Assembly: GCF_001435845.1 (NCBI RefSeq)
Contig: NZ_CM003596.1
Location: 868,001-932,000, forward strand
Direction: 5' to 3'
DNA: 64,000 nt
Origin: Psychrobacter sp. P11G3
GTDB taxonomy: Bacteria; Pseudomonadota; Gammaproteobacteria; Pseudomonadales; Moraxellaceae
Under the pieces are notes generated by a model. The model saw only the letters and a list, made by a program, of their open reading frames with translations, ran no database searches and was not told where the DNA came from. Shown here piece by piece: positions 20,495 to 30,180 of the stretch (positions are counted from its first letter, which is position 1; each line of letters starts with the position of its first letter). Position numbers and translations under genes: made by a program.

Positions 20495-20532
20495 AAAAAA
20501 GCCCGAGCGCTTATATCAACTCGGGCTTTTTT
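20495..20532. terminator. bidirectional terminator
   Basis: A perfect 13-bp stem (aaaaaagcccgag with ctcgggctttttt), 12-base loop, T tracts on both strands. It lies between the convergent yffB-like gene and argB and should serve both. Confidence 0.94.
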
Positions 20533-20569
20533 ACACTTAGCTTTTTTAATCTAGTATTGCTATATTTTT

Positions 20570-21490
<921 letters not shown>

Positions 21491-21558
21491 CTAAGGGCCG
21501 GTTTTAAATTGATTGTTTTTCTATTATGTCTAATGAGACAGTGATATGTTTTATGAGG

Positions 21559-23352
21559 CTACTCCGCAGGAATAGCAAGAATCTGTTCTGCTAGCGCTGC
21601 GTTAAATGGTCGGCATAAAGCGGCAAATGTTGCCTGAATATCTTTTAGGTCATCTATACTGTCACCCGCAAAGCGCGCGGTCAGGCTATTACTGGTATTT
21701 GATTGACGCAGTACGCCAAAGCCATGCGCAAAATCTAAACGCACACCATCGATACAGCTCAGCTTGGTTCCTACAGGTAATAATTCATGCCTCTGTTTTA
21801 ATGCTATTTGCGCCTTCGCAGTAGCGCAAGTACACGCTGATGACTTGCATGTTGTGGCGGGCAAGCAAGGGTTCTTTCGCTGCTGACTAGATGAAGAGTC
21901 AGTATGAGTAGACATATCTACTAGATGCTGCAAATAATGACAAAATCTCGTTAATTGCTCTACGAGAGAGCAGTCGGTAGTAGTCGTCTGCGGCATTGGC
22001 AAATAATGGTCAGCAGTACTGACTATAGTGGGCAAGCTTTGGATGATATCTGCTAGTGGTTTTTTATCATTAATATTATTATGAGTTTGGTCAAGCCAAT
22101 GTAGCAACCGTAATGCGGCATACATCGCATCATCATAAGGGATAAAGCGGCTGTCATTAAAGATGAAATGCCCTGATAATTCACCAGCGAAGACAATCTG
22201 ATTGTCAGGATGCTGTACTTGCTGGCGCATAAAGCTGCTGCCAGTCTTGCTAATCACAGGTGTAGTACCAAGCTCAGATAACAGTCTTGGTAAATGATGG
22301 GCGCACTTAATATCGAAAAGAACTTCAGATGCTAATAAAGAGTCGCTAAGAGAGTTAGGGTGCTCAGTAATAGCAATACGTGCCAATAAATAGAGCAAAT
22401 GATCGGGCGTAACTATTTTGCCGTTGTTATCAACGATCATTAAACGATCACCATCGCCATCAAACGCCAAGCCTATATCTGCTGCGTGCAAAACAACGGC
22501 TCGCTGCAATTCGTTTAGGCGGTTTGGTTCGGTAGGGTCTGGATTACCAAGGGGGAAATTACCATCTGGTGTATCATTGAGAAAAATAACATGTCGGCAA
22601 AAACGTTCAAACAAGCGTTGAGCAATACGCCCAGTTGCGCCATGCATACAGTCAATGACTATGACCAAATCAAGCTTATGAGTATTTCTCTGACTGGCCT
22701 CAGTTAACGAGTGATTATGCTGAAGCAGTTGATCAAATACCCGCTCAATAGCATCAATATAAACGCTTGCTACTTGATGAGTAGGTAGTTGCTCAAGCAA
22801 ATCAATTGATAATTTTGAGTCGTAGTTATTATCAATGTTTTCTGAATGCAAGATAGGGTTGTTAGCTTGATTATCGGGATAAGCGTGACAACTATGATGA
22901 GCGGTTAGCTGATGATAAAGCGTCTTTATTTCTGAGCTACTAGGGGACTTGTTATTCACCAACCATTTGATGCCTAGTATGTCTTTGGCAGAATGGCTCG
23001 CTGTTGCAACTATGCCATGGCCTTGATATTGCGCTGCCCAAAATGCCATCATCGGCGTAGTAACCAGACCTAGTTGAATTACACGTAAACTCTGCTGAGC
23101 TATTACAGTAGAGAGCGTACGTGCAATAGCCTCACTACCAATGCGCATATCATAACCAATAACGACAACATTCTGCTTAGTCTCAACAGAGGTACTAGCA
23201 TTGATATTTAGAGACGGTTGGCTATCTTGCGTATTATAGAGAGTAGCAAACGCATCGCCTAACGCTTGTATAAAACTGCTAGTAAAATACTGGTTGGCGC
23301 CGCGAATATCATAAGCACGGAATAAGGATTGTTGCGCCGCGAAAGGTGGCAT
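21559..23352 (-). CDS. phosphomannomutase/phosphoglucomutase, atypical
   Basis: A 597-residue alpha-D-phosphohexomutase of the AlgC/ManB family, which converts between hexose 1- and 6-phosphates for surface polysaccharide synthesis. The start LFRAYDIRG, the metal loop LAFDGDGDRLMIVD (about 294-307) and the sugar loop AGELSGHFIF (about 389) are normal. The catalytic phosphoserine loop reads ATASHSAKDILGIKW (Ser119), lacking the usual NPP that follows SH. The protein is over 100 residues longer than AlgC, with Asn/His-rich insertions near 145-185 and a Cys-rich one near 490-510 (CLPATTCKSSACTCAT). aaggag lies 8 bases before the ATG. It could be active with changed specificity. Confidence 0.88.
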   Translation of the reverse strand: MPPFAAQQSLFRAYDIRGANQYFTSSFIQALGDAFATLYNTQDSQPSLNINASTSVETKQNVVVIGYDMRIGSEAIARTLSTVIAQQSLRVIQLGLVTTPMMAFWAAQYQGHGIVATASHSAKDILGIKWLVNNKSPSSSEIKTLYHQLTAHHSCHAYPDNQANNPILHSENIDNNYDSKLSIDLLEQLPTHQVASVYIDAIERVFDQLLQHNHSLTEASQRNTHKLDLVIVIDCMHGATGRIAQRLFERFCRHVIFLNDTPDGNFPLGNPDPTEPNRLNELQRAVVLHAADIGLAFDGDGDRLMIVDNNGKIVTPDHLLYLLARIAITEHPNSLSDSLLASEVLFDIKCAHHLPRLLSELGTTPVISKTGSSFMRQQVQHPDNQIVFAGELSGHFIFNDSRFIPYDDAMYAALRLLHWLDQTHNNINDKKPLADIIQSLPTIVSTADHYLPMPQTTTTDCSLVEQLTRFCHYLQHLVDMSTHTDSSSSQQRKNPCLPATTCKSSACTCATAKAQIALKQRHELLPVGTKLSCIDGVRLDFAHGFGVLRQSNTSNSLTARFAGDSIDDLKDIQATFAALCRPFNAALAEQILAIPAE

Positions 23353-23489
23353 TGCTTATTCTCCTTATAACCGTGATAGATGTTCAATGATAAATAAAAA
23401 TGAATAGCGCAAGGTTTTAGATATAGCTTAAGCAAAACCTTAAACGCTATCTAAAAAGTTGTCAGAAAAATTGACCAAAAAAATAGCTA

Positions 23490-23954
23490 CTATTGGCGAC
23501 CTGAGTGTCCAAACCCGCCCGCACCGCGTACGCTTTCATCACTGAATTCTGCAACCACTTCAAACTCAGGACGCGCAACAGGTACCACGATGTACTGTGC
23601 CATACGCTCAGCTACATTAAGAACAAAGTCATCCCCACTGCGGTTCCAAATACTAACCATCAGCTCGCCTTGATAGTCGGCATCGATTAACCCAACCAAG
23701 TTACCCAAGACGATACCGTGCTTATGACCAAGACCTGAACGCGGTAAAATCATACCTGCATAGTTAGGGTCTTGGATATAAACCGCAAGGCCTGTGCCAA
23801 TTAAATGGGTTTCACCTGCTTGTATCGTTAATGGCTCATCGATACAAGCGCGCAAATCAATACCTGCACTGCCATCAGTGGCACGAGTTGGTAGAGAAAA
23901 CGCTTTATCTTCAGTAATTTTAGGGTTTACCACTTTAACTTGTACAGCTTGCAT
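23490..23954 (-). CDS. dut: dUTPase
   Basis: A 154-residue trimeric dUTP diphosphatase that cleaves dUTP to dUMP, keeping uracil out of DNA and feeding dTMP synthesis. All five motifs are visible: [48 protein letters not shown] and [10 protein letters not shown]. Length is typical. The region upstream of its start carries the eight-copy 8-bp array at 24076-24139, which could affect its promoter. Confidence 0.97.
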   Translation of the reverse strand: MQAVQVKVVNPKITEDKAFSLPTRATDGSAGIDLRACIDEPLTIQAGETHLIGTGLAVYIQDPNYAGMILPRSGLGHKHGIVLGNLVGLIDADYQGELMVSIWNRSGDDFVLNVAERMAQYIVVPVARPEFEVVAEFSDESVRGAGGFGHSGRQ

Positions 23955-24075
23955 AACACACTCACTTAACGATTTGATGGTTTTTAAATTATGATTTTAA
24001 ACTAGGGCCCTGAACTAAGGTTTAAATAAATCTTATTCGAAATTTTTATACAAATAACAATTCTATATTTTAATT

Positions 24076-24139
24076 ATTCAGCAATTCAGCAATTCAGCAA
24101 TTCAGCAATTCAGCAATTCAGCAATTCAGCAATTCAGCA
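24076..24139. repeat. 8-bp tandem repeat, eight copies
   Basis: Eight exact copies of attcagca (starts at 24076, 24084, 24092, 24100, 24108, 24116, 24124 and 24132). The array lies 5 bases past the mgtE stop and about 120 bases upstream of the dut start codon. The unit is not a multiple of three and the copies are perfect, as in slipped-strand phase-variation tracts. Confidence 0.97.
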
Positions 24140-24144
24140 TTTAA

Positions 24145-25548
24145 CTAAAGTATCAATACGCTAGCCAATCCTAAAAAGGACATAAAGCCGACGATATCCG
24201 TGACGGTCGTTAAGATAACTGAAGCAGATAGAGCCGGGTCGATATTCATTCGTTTTAGCATCAGCGGTATACTGATCCCCGAGACATTAGCTGCAGTCAT
24301 GTTGATTGCAATGGCAAAACCGATGACGGCACTGATCTTAATATCATGAAACCATAACTGAGCAATAAACGCCATAATTATCGCCCAGATGATACCGTTT
24401 ATCGCACCTACCCACAGCTCTTTATTCAACAGCCAGACACGGTTCGAACCACCGATTTGACCCATCGCCATCCCGCGGATAACAACCGTCAGCGTTTGCG
24501 AGCCAGCAATACCGCCCATACTGGCGACTACTGGCATCAATATCGCTAGCGCCACGACTTGTGCTAGTACTTCTTCAAACTGTCCAATCACTGCTGCGGC
24601 CAATAAGGCAGTACATAAATTGATACCTAGCCAAACGCTACGGCTTTTAGCACTGGTTAGGATGGGGGCAAACAACTCTTCATCTTGGCTAACACCAGCA
24701 AGGTTTTTCATGGTGCTGTCTACATCATCTTGGATAATCTCCATGATGTCTTCACCGTTTAGTTGACCAACCAGCTCGCCATGGCTATTGATTACGGGGG
24801 CAAAGCGAATATCTTCTGAACGAAAAATCGCGGCGGCATCTTGAATATCCAAGCGATCATTAATTGTAATGGCGGTATCAATCAGCTCCGAGACCAATGT
24901 ATTTTGTTTATGCTTGATTAAATCTACTAGACTCAGTAGTCCCAGTAATTGCTGGCTTTGATCGACAACGAGCAGCTCTTGGCTCTCGTCATCGAGCAGG
25001 TCGTCGTTTTCACGCAGCCACTCTTGCACATCCGTCAAATAGATATCATCCCTTATCTGGATAATATCGGGATCCATATAGCTACCAACTTCCCAATCAG
25101 CATAAGTATCAAGCTTATTGACTTGAACCCGCGTCTCTTCGTCCAGCGTTGCCATAACCGAGGTACGTACGCTCTCAGTGACAGTATCCAAAATCTCAGA
25201 GATATCTTGAGCATCAAGGTCTTGGGTAAACAAGGATATTTCTTGAGAAGAAATGTTCTCCATCAATGGCTGGCGTGTATCGACATCTAGCTCGGCAAGC
25301 ACTTCACCTTTGATATGCTCTGGCACTTGCGCCCAAATCAACAGACGGTTTTGAGTTGGGAAGGATTCTAGTAGGTTGGCAATCTCATATTCGGACTGCT
25401 TTTCCAAAAACTCAGTAATGGCCTCGTATGCTTTATCAGCAACCAAGCCCTGCAGATACAGAAGCTTATATTCGGCACTATATTCGGCCGAATTATAGTC
25501 TCCTGACAGCATGGCAGTTCGTTCCTGATTGGGCGTCGGGGTAGGCAT
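24145..25548 (-). CDS. mgtE: magnesium transporter MgtE
   Basis: A 467-residue magnesium channel. The N-terminal helical domain (about 25-150) precedes two CBS domains (about 155-275) that sense intracellular magnesium; five membrane helices follow from about residue 300. The conserved MPVVASMGGIAGSQTLTVVIRGMA segment in the pore and the MTAANVSGISIPLMLKRMNIDPALSASVILTTVTDIVGF segment at the C-terminus are clear. A shorter start at Met13 (MLSGDYNSAEY) is possible, since the site before the first ATG is weak. No magnesium riboswitch was seen in the short upstream gap to rep. Confidence 0.95.
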   Translation of the reverse strand: MPTPTPNQERTAMLSGDYNSAEYSAEYKLLYLQGLVADKAYEAITEFLEKQSEYEIANLLESFPTQNRLLIWAQVPEHIKGEVLAELDVDTRQPLMENISSQEISLFTQDLDAQDISEILDTVTESVRTSVMATLDEETRVQVNKLDTYADWEVGSYMDPDIIQIRDDIYLTDVQEWLRENDDLLDDESQELLVVDQSQQLLGLLSLVDLIKHKQNTLVSELIDTAITINDRLDIQDAAAIFRSEDIRFAPVINSHGELVGQLNGEDIMEIIQDDVDSTMKNLAGVSQDEELFAPILTSAKSRSVWLGINLCTALLAAAVIGQFEEVLAQVVALAILMPVVASMGGIAGSQTLTVVIRGMAMGQIGGSNRVWLLNKELWVGAINGIIWAIIMAFIAQLWFHDIKISAVIGFAIAINMTAANVSGISIPLMLKRMNIDPALSASVILTTVTDIVGFMSFLGLASVLIL

Positions 25549-25698
25549 AAGTGTTCCAAGTTTTTACAGTCAATTTTTTACAGTATATAAAGAACAATAA
25601 CGATTATAACAATCGTTTTTTACGCAGTCTAAAGCGTGTTCTCTTGAGCGTTTTACTTAAGTGTTTATTACTCAGATGCTTAAATGTTTTGATTAAGA

Positions 25699-27732
25699 TT
25701 AACGCTTACCCAATAACGCTCGAATATTGGCCAGATATTCATCAGCGACGGCTTCTGGGTCTTTGGTCGCTTTTTTCTTTTTCGCTTTGGCAGGCCAGTC
25801 AATATGATCCTCAGGTAGCTCATCCAAAAATCTTGATTCTGAGGTAACGCGCATCTGACCACCAGCACGGCGTTGGGTCGCGAGCGTCAATGTCAGCTCA
25901 CGGCGTGCACGAGTAATGCCCACGTACATCAGACGGCGCTCTTCTTCGACTGTCTCACTCATAATAGAGTTGCGATGCGGTAGCATCTCTTCCTCAAGCC
26001 CCATGATATAAACAAAATCAAACTCCAAACCTTTTGCCGCATGTAAGGTCATCAAGTTGACTTTGTTAGTGTTCTCTTCTTCTTGTTGCTGTTCGAGCAT
26101 ATCAAGCAAAACCAGCTTACGAATGATGGTATCAATCGTGCGATCTTCGTCTTCTTCAGCGCGATTAATCAACGACTGAATACTGGTGTACAGCATATCA
26201 ATATTATCAATACGGTTTTTTTCTTGTTGCGGCGTTTTGGCATCGCTACGGACAAAATCAATGTAACCCGTCTCATCAATCATCTGGCGTACGATCGGCA
26301 CAGGGTCTGGGTGTTGATCCAGCTCACGCGTATAGTGCTCGATGAATTCACCAAACTCTTTTATCGTACCATAAGCCTTTGATGGCAATACATGAGTCAG
26401 ACCAGCGTGGGTACAAGATGCCAGTAACGATATGCTGTGCTCTTGCGCAAACAAACCGAGTTTTTCTAGCGTTGCTGGTCCCATACCGCGCTTAGGTGTA
26501 TTGATAATACGCAAGAATGCGCTGTCATCTTCGGGGTTCAAAATCAGGCGTAGATAGCCCATGATGTCTTTGATTTCACTACGCGCAAAGAATGATTGAC
26601 CGCCCGATAACTTATAGGGCACTTGTAGCTGGCGCAATTGTGCCTCTAGCATACGTGCCTGAAAGTTACTGCGGTAGAGTACTGCATACTGCTCCCACTC
26701 ATTACCAAAACGCAGCTTATGGGTGACGATTTCTTTGGCGACGCGCTCAGACTCATCGTCGTCATTACGGCAATTAATGATGCGGATTTTTTCGCCTTGA
26801 CCTTTATCTGACCACAGTTTTTTCTCAAATAAATGCTCGTTATTTAGAATAACGGCGTTGGCAGAGGTCAAAATACGCGTGGTTGAGCGGTAATTTTGCT
26901 CAAGCATAACGATTTTCAGTTTTGGAAAATCTTCTTTGAGCAGTGCCATGTTTTCGGGCTTTGCCCCGCGCCACGCATAGATAGATTGGTCATCATCGCC
27001 AACTACGGTAAAGCGACCTTGCGGTCCGACCAAGTATTTAATCATCTCATACTGCGCTGTATTGGTATCTTGATACTCATCGACCAATAGATAACGAATA
27101 CGGTTTTGCCATTTGTCTCGCAGCTCTCTGTTTTCACGTAATATCTTGGTTGGCAAGACAATCAAGTCATCAAAATCGACCGCATTATAAGCACGTAAGT
27201 TACGCTCATAAAGCGCATACAGCGTCGCAAAAATCATGTCTTCTGGATCGTCTAGCGTTTCCATCGCATTATCAGGCTCGACCAAGTCATTTTTCCAATC
27301 GGAAATCATTTTGATGGCTTTACCGACCAACTCGCGACTTTCAGCGCCACTCAAGTTGTCGCGCATCATCAGCTCCATCAAGAGGCGCTTACTGTCATCG
27401 CTATCCATGATAGAAAAATTGCCTTTTAGCGGGGTATGAATCAGCTCATAGCGCAAAAATTGTAGACCAAATTGGTGAAAGGTCGATACCGTTAACCCGC
27501 GCATTTTTTCGCTTGGTAGCAGTTTGCTAACTCGCGCCTTCATTTCACGTGCTGCTTTATTGGTAAAGGTCACGGCGGTGATACGCTCAGCTGGCATGTC
27601 ACACTCTTGGATTAGGTAAGCAATCTTACGAGTAATCACAGAGGTTTTACCGGAGCCAGCACCTGCAAGTACAAGTAATGGACCAGATACGTAGAGCATG
27701 GCTTCTTGTTGTTTGGGATTGAGTTGACTCAT
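25699..27732 (-). CDS. rep: ATP-dependent DNA helicase Rep
   Basis: A 677-residue superfamily 1 helicase that helps the replication fork past bound proteins. Motif I GAGSGKTSVITRKI (about 20-33), motif Ia TFTNKAAREMKAR, motif II LLVDEYQDTN (about 220), motif III VVGDDDQSIYAWRGA, motif IV LEQNYRSTTRI, motif V MTLHAAKGLEFDFVYIMG and motif VI ERRLMYVGITRAR are all present. Length and the short C-terminal tail fit Rep rather than UvrD. An aggt site lies just upstream of the ATG. Confidence 0.95.
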   Translation of the reverse strand: MSQLNPKQQEAMLYVSGPLLVLAGAGSGKTSVITRKIAYLIQECDMPAERITAVTFTNKAAREMKARVSKLLPSEKMRGLTVSTFHQFGLQFLRYELIHTPLKGNFSIMDSDDSKRLLMELMMRDNLSGAESRELVGKAIKMISDWKNDLVEPDNAMETLDDPEDMIFATLYALYERNLRAYNAVDFDDLIVLPTKILRENRELRDKWQNRIRYLLVDEYQDTNTAQYEMIKYLVGPQGRFTVVGDDDQSIYAWRGAKPENMALLKEDFPKLKIVMLEQNYRSTTRILTSANAVILNNEHLFEKKLWSDKGQGEKIRIINCRNDDDESERVAKEIVTHKLRFGNEWEQYAVLYRSNFQARMLEAQLRQLQVPYKLSGGQSFFARSEIKDIMGYLRLILNPEDDSAFLRIINTPKRGMGPATLEKLGLFAQEHSISLLASCTHAGLTHVLPSKAYGTIKEFGEFIEHYTRELDQHPDPVPIVRQMIDETGYIDFVRSDAKTPQQEKNRIDNIDMLYTSIQSLINRAEEDEDRTIDTIIRKLVLLDMLEQQQEEENTNKVNLMTLHAAKGLEFDFVYIMGLEEEMLPHRNSIMSETVEEERRLMYVGITRARRELTLTLATQRRAGGQMRVTSESRFLDELPEDHIDWPAKAKKKKATKDPEAVADEYLANIRALLGKR

Positions 27733-28161
27733 AACGTGACCTGTAAGACAAAAGCAAAAAAGAGGGTAGCGCTGATATGAAAAAGATAGATAAACGCAGC
27801 GCGCATCATCAAAATTCGTATCGTTGCGATATTTTAATAATCTTTATTATAAGAATAATAGAATTTAAGGTTTGATGATGGCATATCATAAAAATCTGGT
27901 GGGTCATTATAAAGCAAAAATACTCACTTTGGGGGAGGACTTGGGTGATGAAAGTGAGGTATTCAGACACTTGATTTTTGACAAATAGCGTGGCAGTGTT
28001 TGCTCGTAGCCAAAAGTACGGATTTGGGGTTAATATAAGGTAAGGTCTATATCATAATTCATAGTAAAAAAAACACATTTTTTTTACACAGAAAGTGACC
28101 GTTCAATACAGTTAAAAACTAGCTTTTAGGCACTGATATGCGTATAGTACGTAAATAATTT

Positions 28162-28393
28162 ATGCCAGTTGTCACGTCATTGTTGACCACGTGTAATGAG
28201 CTATTAAATCAATTAAGTAAGCAGTCAGATATGATATTGATTTAATACGTTGATCTTACGTTGTTAGAAGATGCGTTGGGCGACCAGCCTTTATCCGCGC
28301 GCATACCGGAATCTCTACAGTTGGTCACGTCTGACATCGTCGTCAATAAGCTTGATAATTGGTTGTTACCAGCAAAATACCTAACATGTGACT
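28162..28393 (+). pseudogene. possible remnant of a CobW/G3E GTPase gene
   Basis: A frame starting MPVVTSLLT and running to a stop at 28243, then on to DLTLLEDALGDQPL and PESLQLVTSDIVVNKLD. The second part resembles the region of CobW/YjiA-type G3E GTPases that precedes and includes the NKxD guanine-specificity motif (here NKLD), and the opening MPV...LLT recalls their N-terminus. The P loop and most of the protein are gone. The reading is by eye; it may be chance. Confidence 0.35.
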
Positions 28394-28453
28394 CAATGAC
28401 AGTTACTTAAACACAGTGACAGTTGCTGAAGTGCAGTGACAATTACTTAAATA
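28394..28453. repeat. 20-bp imperfect tandem repeat, three copies
   Basis: Three copies start at 28394, 28414 and 28434, each of the form ca(a/g)tgaca(g/a)ttrctkaa plus four variable bases. They end about 107 bases upstream of nuoA and may lie in its promoter or leader. Confidence 0.8.
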
Positions 28454-28560
28454 AAGTCACTTTGTGTTTTCGTCTGCGTTATACCTGTCGCAACATGGCC
28501 TAAGTGGGTCAGTGCTTGCGCTGTGTCTAACACTCGATTGGGTGAGGAGCACGTATTATC

Positions 28561-29184
28561 ATGTCTGCTTTTAATTGGTCAGCCATTGCTTTTATCTTAG
28601 CCGCCATTGGGCTAGTTGTCTTTATGCTGGTCGTACCGCGCTTACTTGGCGGTCGCTCTCAAGGCTCACAAAAGGAAGAAGTATTTGAAGCGGGTGTTGT
28701 CGGATCTGGCAACGCCCGTATTCGTTTGTCTGCCAAATTTTATTTGGTCGCAATCTTCTTTGTGATTTTTGATTTAGAGGCGCTATATCTCTACGCTTAT
28801 GCTGTGTCAGTACGCGAGGCGGGCTGGCTTGGCTTTGCCGCCGCTGGCACGTTTATCACTATTCTGATTATCGGTTTGATTTATGAGCTGAGCTTGGGTG
28901 CGATGAACTGGGCACCTGCTGACAAGCTACGCAAAAAAGCACGCTTATATGCGGCGCCTGCAGGCTTTAATTTAGCAGACATCACCAAGTTTGATGGTGC
29001 TCATGAGCTAATGGTCGATCCGACAGGTAAAGTGCCCGCGCAGTCATCCGGTCAAATCAATGTCTCAAACAATATTGAGACCAATCGTCGTCATCTACAA
29101 AACATCGATCATATTAATACCACGGGTAACGTTACTTCTGTGGATTTTTCGACGTCTGCTCAGCAGGACAAAACTGAACGTTAA
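28561..29184 (+). CDS. nuoA: NADH-quinone oxidoreductase subunit A
   Basis: A membrane subunit of complex I, which couples NADH oxidation and ubiquinone reduction to proton pumping. Three membrane helices (about 7-29, 62-84 and 91-112) and the conserved loop KEEVFEAGVVGSGNARIRLSAKFYLVAIFFVIFDLEALYLY mark NuoA. At 207 residues it is longer than usual: a polar C-terminal tail of about 65 residues (from ADITKFDGAH) follows. gaggag lies 11 bases before the ATG. It is the first gene of the nuo operon; nuoB follows after 175 bases. Confidence 0.96.
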   Translation: MSAFNWSAIAFILAAIGLVVFMLVVPRLLGGRSQGSQKEEVFEAGVVGSGNARIRLSAKFYLVAIFFVIFDLEALYLYAYAVSVREAGWLGFAAAGTFITILIIGLIYELSLGAMNWAPADKLRKKARLYAAPAGFNLADITKFDGAHELMVDPTGKVPAQSSGQINVSNNIETNRRHLQNIDHINTTGNVTSVDFSTSAQQDKTER

Positions 29185-29359
29185 TAGCAGTTGATGCTCA
29201 GCTTATAGCGTTTGCAAAGACGAGCAGCAAAGCATAAAGGCGTCAGTTCTGTTTGTATTAATGATCGCTGATGATTAGCCACTTATTTATCATAAAAGTT
29301 ATGGTGACAGCGTGAGCAAGATGATTGCCACGCCAAACCTAATATGAAGGTTGTATGTT

Positions 29360-30028
29360 ATGAAATACACATTAACAAAAGCCAACCCCGATGCAGATAC
29401 CTATCCTGCACAGACCAGTCAAACGGTCAACGATCCTATCGAAGATGAAGTGAATAAAAACGTCTTTATGGGTCGTCTCGAAGACCTCGTTCATTCAACA
29501 GCAAACTGGGGGCGTAAGAACTCACTTTGGCCATTTAACTTTGGTACTTCTTGCTGTTATGTTGAATACGCTACTACCTTAACCGCTGTTCATGATTTGT
29601 CACGTTTTGGGGCAGAGGTTATTCGTGCCTCGCCTCGTCAGGCGGACGTCATGATCGTCGCTGGTACTTGTTTTGTCAAAATGGCCCCTGTTATTCAGCG
29701 CCTATATGAGCAAATGCTTGAGCCAAAATGGGTTATCTCTATGGGTGCCTGTGCCAACTCGGGCGGCATGTACGATATCTACTCTGTTGTACAAGGCGTC
29801 GATAAGATTATCCCTGTTGATGTCTACGTGCCAGGTTGTCCGCCGCGTCCAGAAGCGCTTATTCAGGGTTTGATGTTGTTACAAGAATCTATTACTAAAG
29901 AGCGTCGCCCGTTAGGTATCCATGTCAATGAGCAAGGTGTCTATCAGCCGCAAATGACGCCTGAGCGTGACCGTAAGCAGGCAGATCGTATCGCTGTCAA
30001 AAACTTGCGTAGCCCAGACAGCATCTAA
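29360..30028 (+). CDS. nuoB: NADH-quinone oxidoreductase subunit B
   Basis: This peripheral-arm subunit carries the last iron-sulfur cluster, N2, which passes electrons to ubiquinone. Ligand cysteines are visible in [21 protein letters not shown] and [11 protein letters not shown]. The product of 222 residues starts [11 protein letters not shown], as in Moraxellaceae homologues; aagg lies 9 bases before this ATG. An in-frame TTG at 29351 is a less likely start. An array of four 20-bp repeats separates it from nuoCD. Confidence 0.97.
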   Translation: MKYTLTKANPDADTYPAQTSQTVNDPIEDEVNKNVFMGRLEDLVHSTANWGRKNSLWPFNFGTSCCYVEYATTLTAVHDLSRFGAEVIRASPRQADVMIVAGTCFVKMAPVIQRLYEQMLEPKWVISMGACANSGGMYDIYSVVQGVDKIIPVDVYVPGCPPRPEALIQGLMLLQESITKERRPLGIHVNEQGVYQPQMTPERDRKQADRIAVKNLRSPDSI

Positions 30029-30082
30029 GTTTCAAACAGCATTTAGACTTGTAGCAACAGTTTCAATATTTTATGCGCTTAT

Positions 30083-30162
30083 CATAGTTCGGTTATGATT
30101 AACATAGCTCAGTTATGGTTGACATAGTTCGGTTATGACTAACATAGTTCAGTTATGATTAA
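30083..30162. repeat. 20-bp tandem repeat, four copies
   Basis: Four near-identical copies start at 30083, 30103, 30123 and 30143, of the form catagytcrgttatgrytra. They fill most of the nuoB-nuoCD gap. They are inside the operon, so they are presumably transcribed. The unit contains no start codon with a good ribosome-binding site. Confidence 0.93.
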
Positions 30163-30180
30163 TGAAGGAATACATCATTC

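Larger units (their letters stand above)
27733..28560. other. rep-nuoA intergenic region
   Basis: This 828-base spacer separates divergent rep and nuoA and must hold both promoters. I see a probable decayed GTPase gene (28162-28393) and three 20-bp repeats (28394-28453) close to nuoA. The first 400 bases are AT-rich with no recognisable gene. Confidence 0.6.

Noticed and set aside
25549..25698. Magnesium riboswitch before mgtE
   Set aside because: The gap is short and AT-rich with no M-box-like conserved structure visible.
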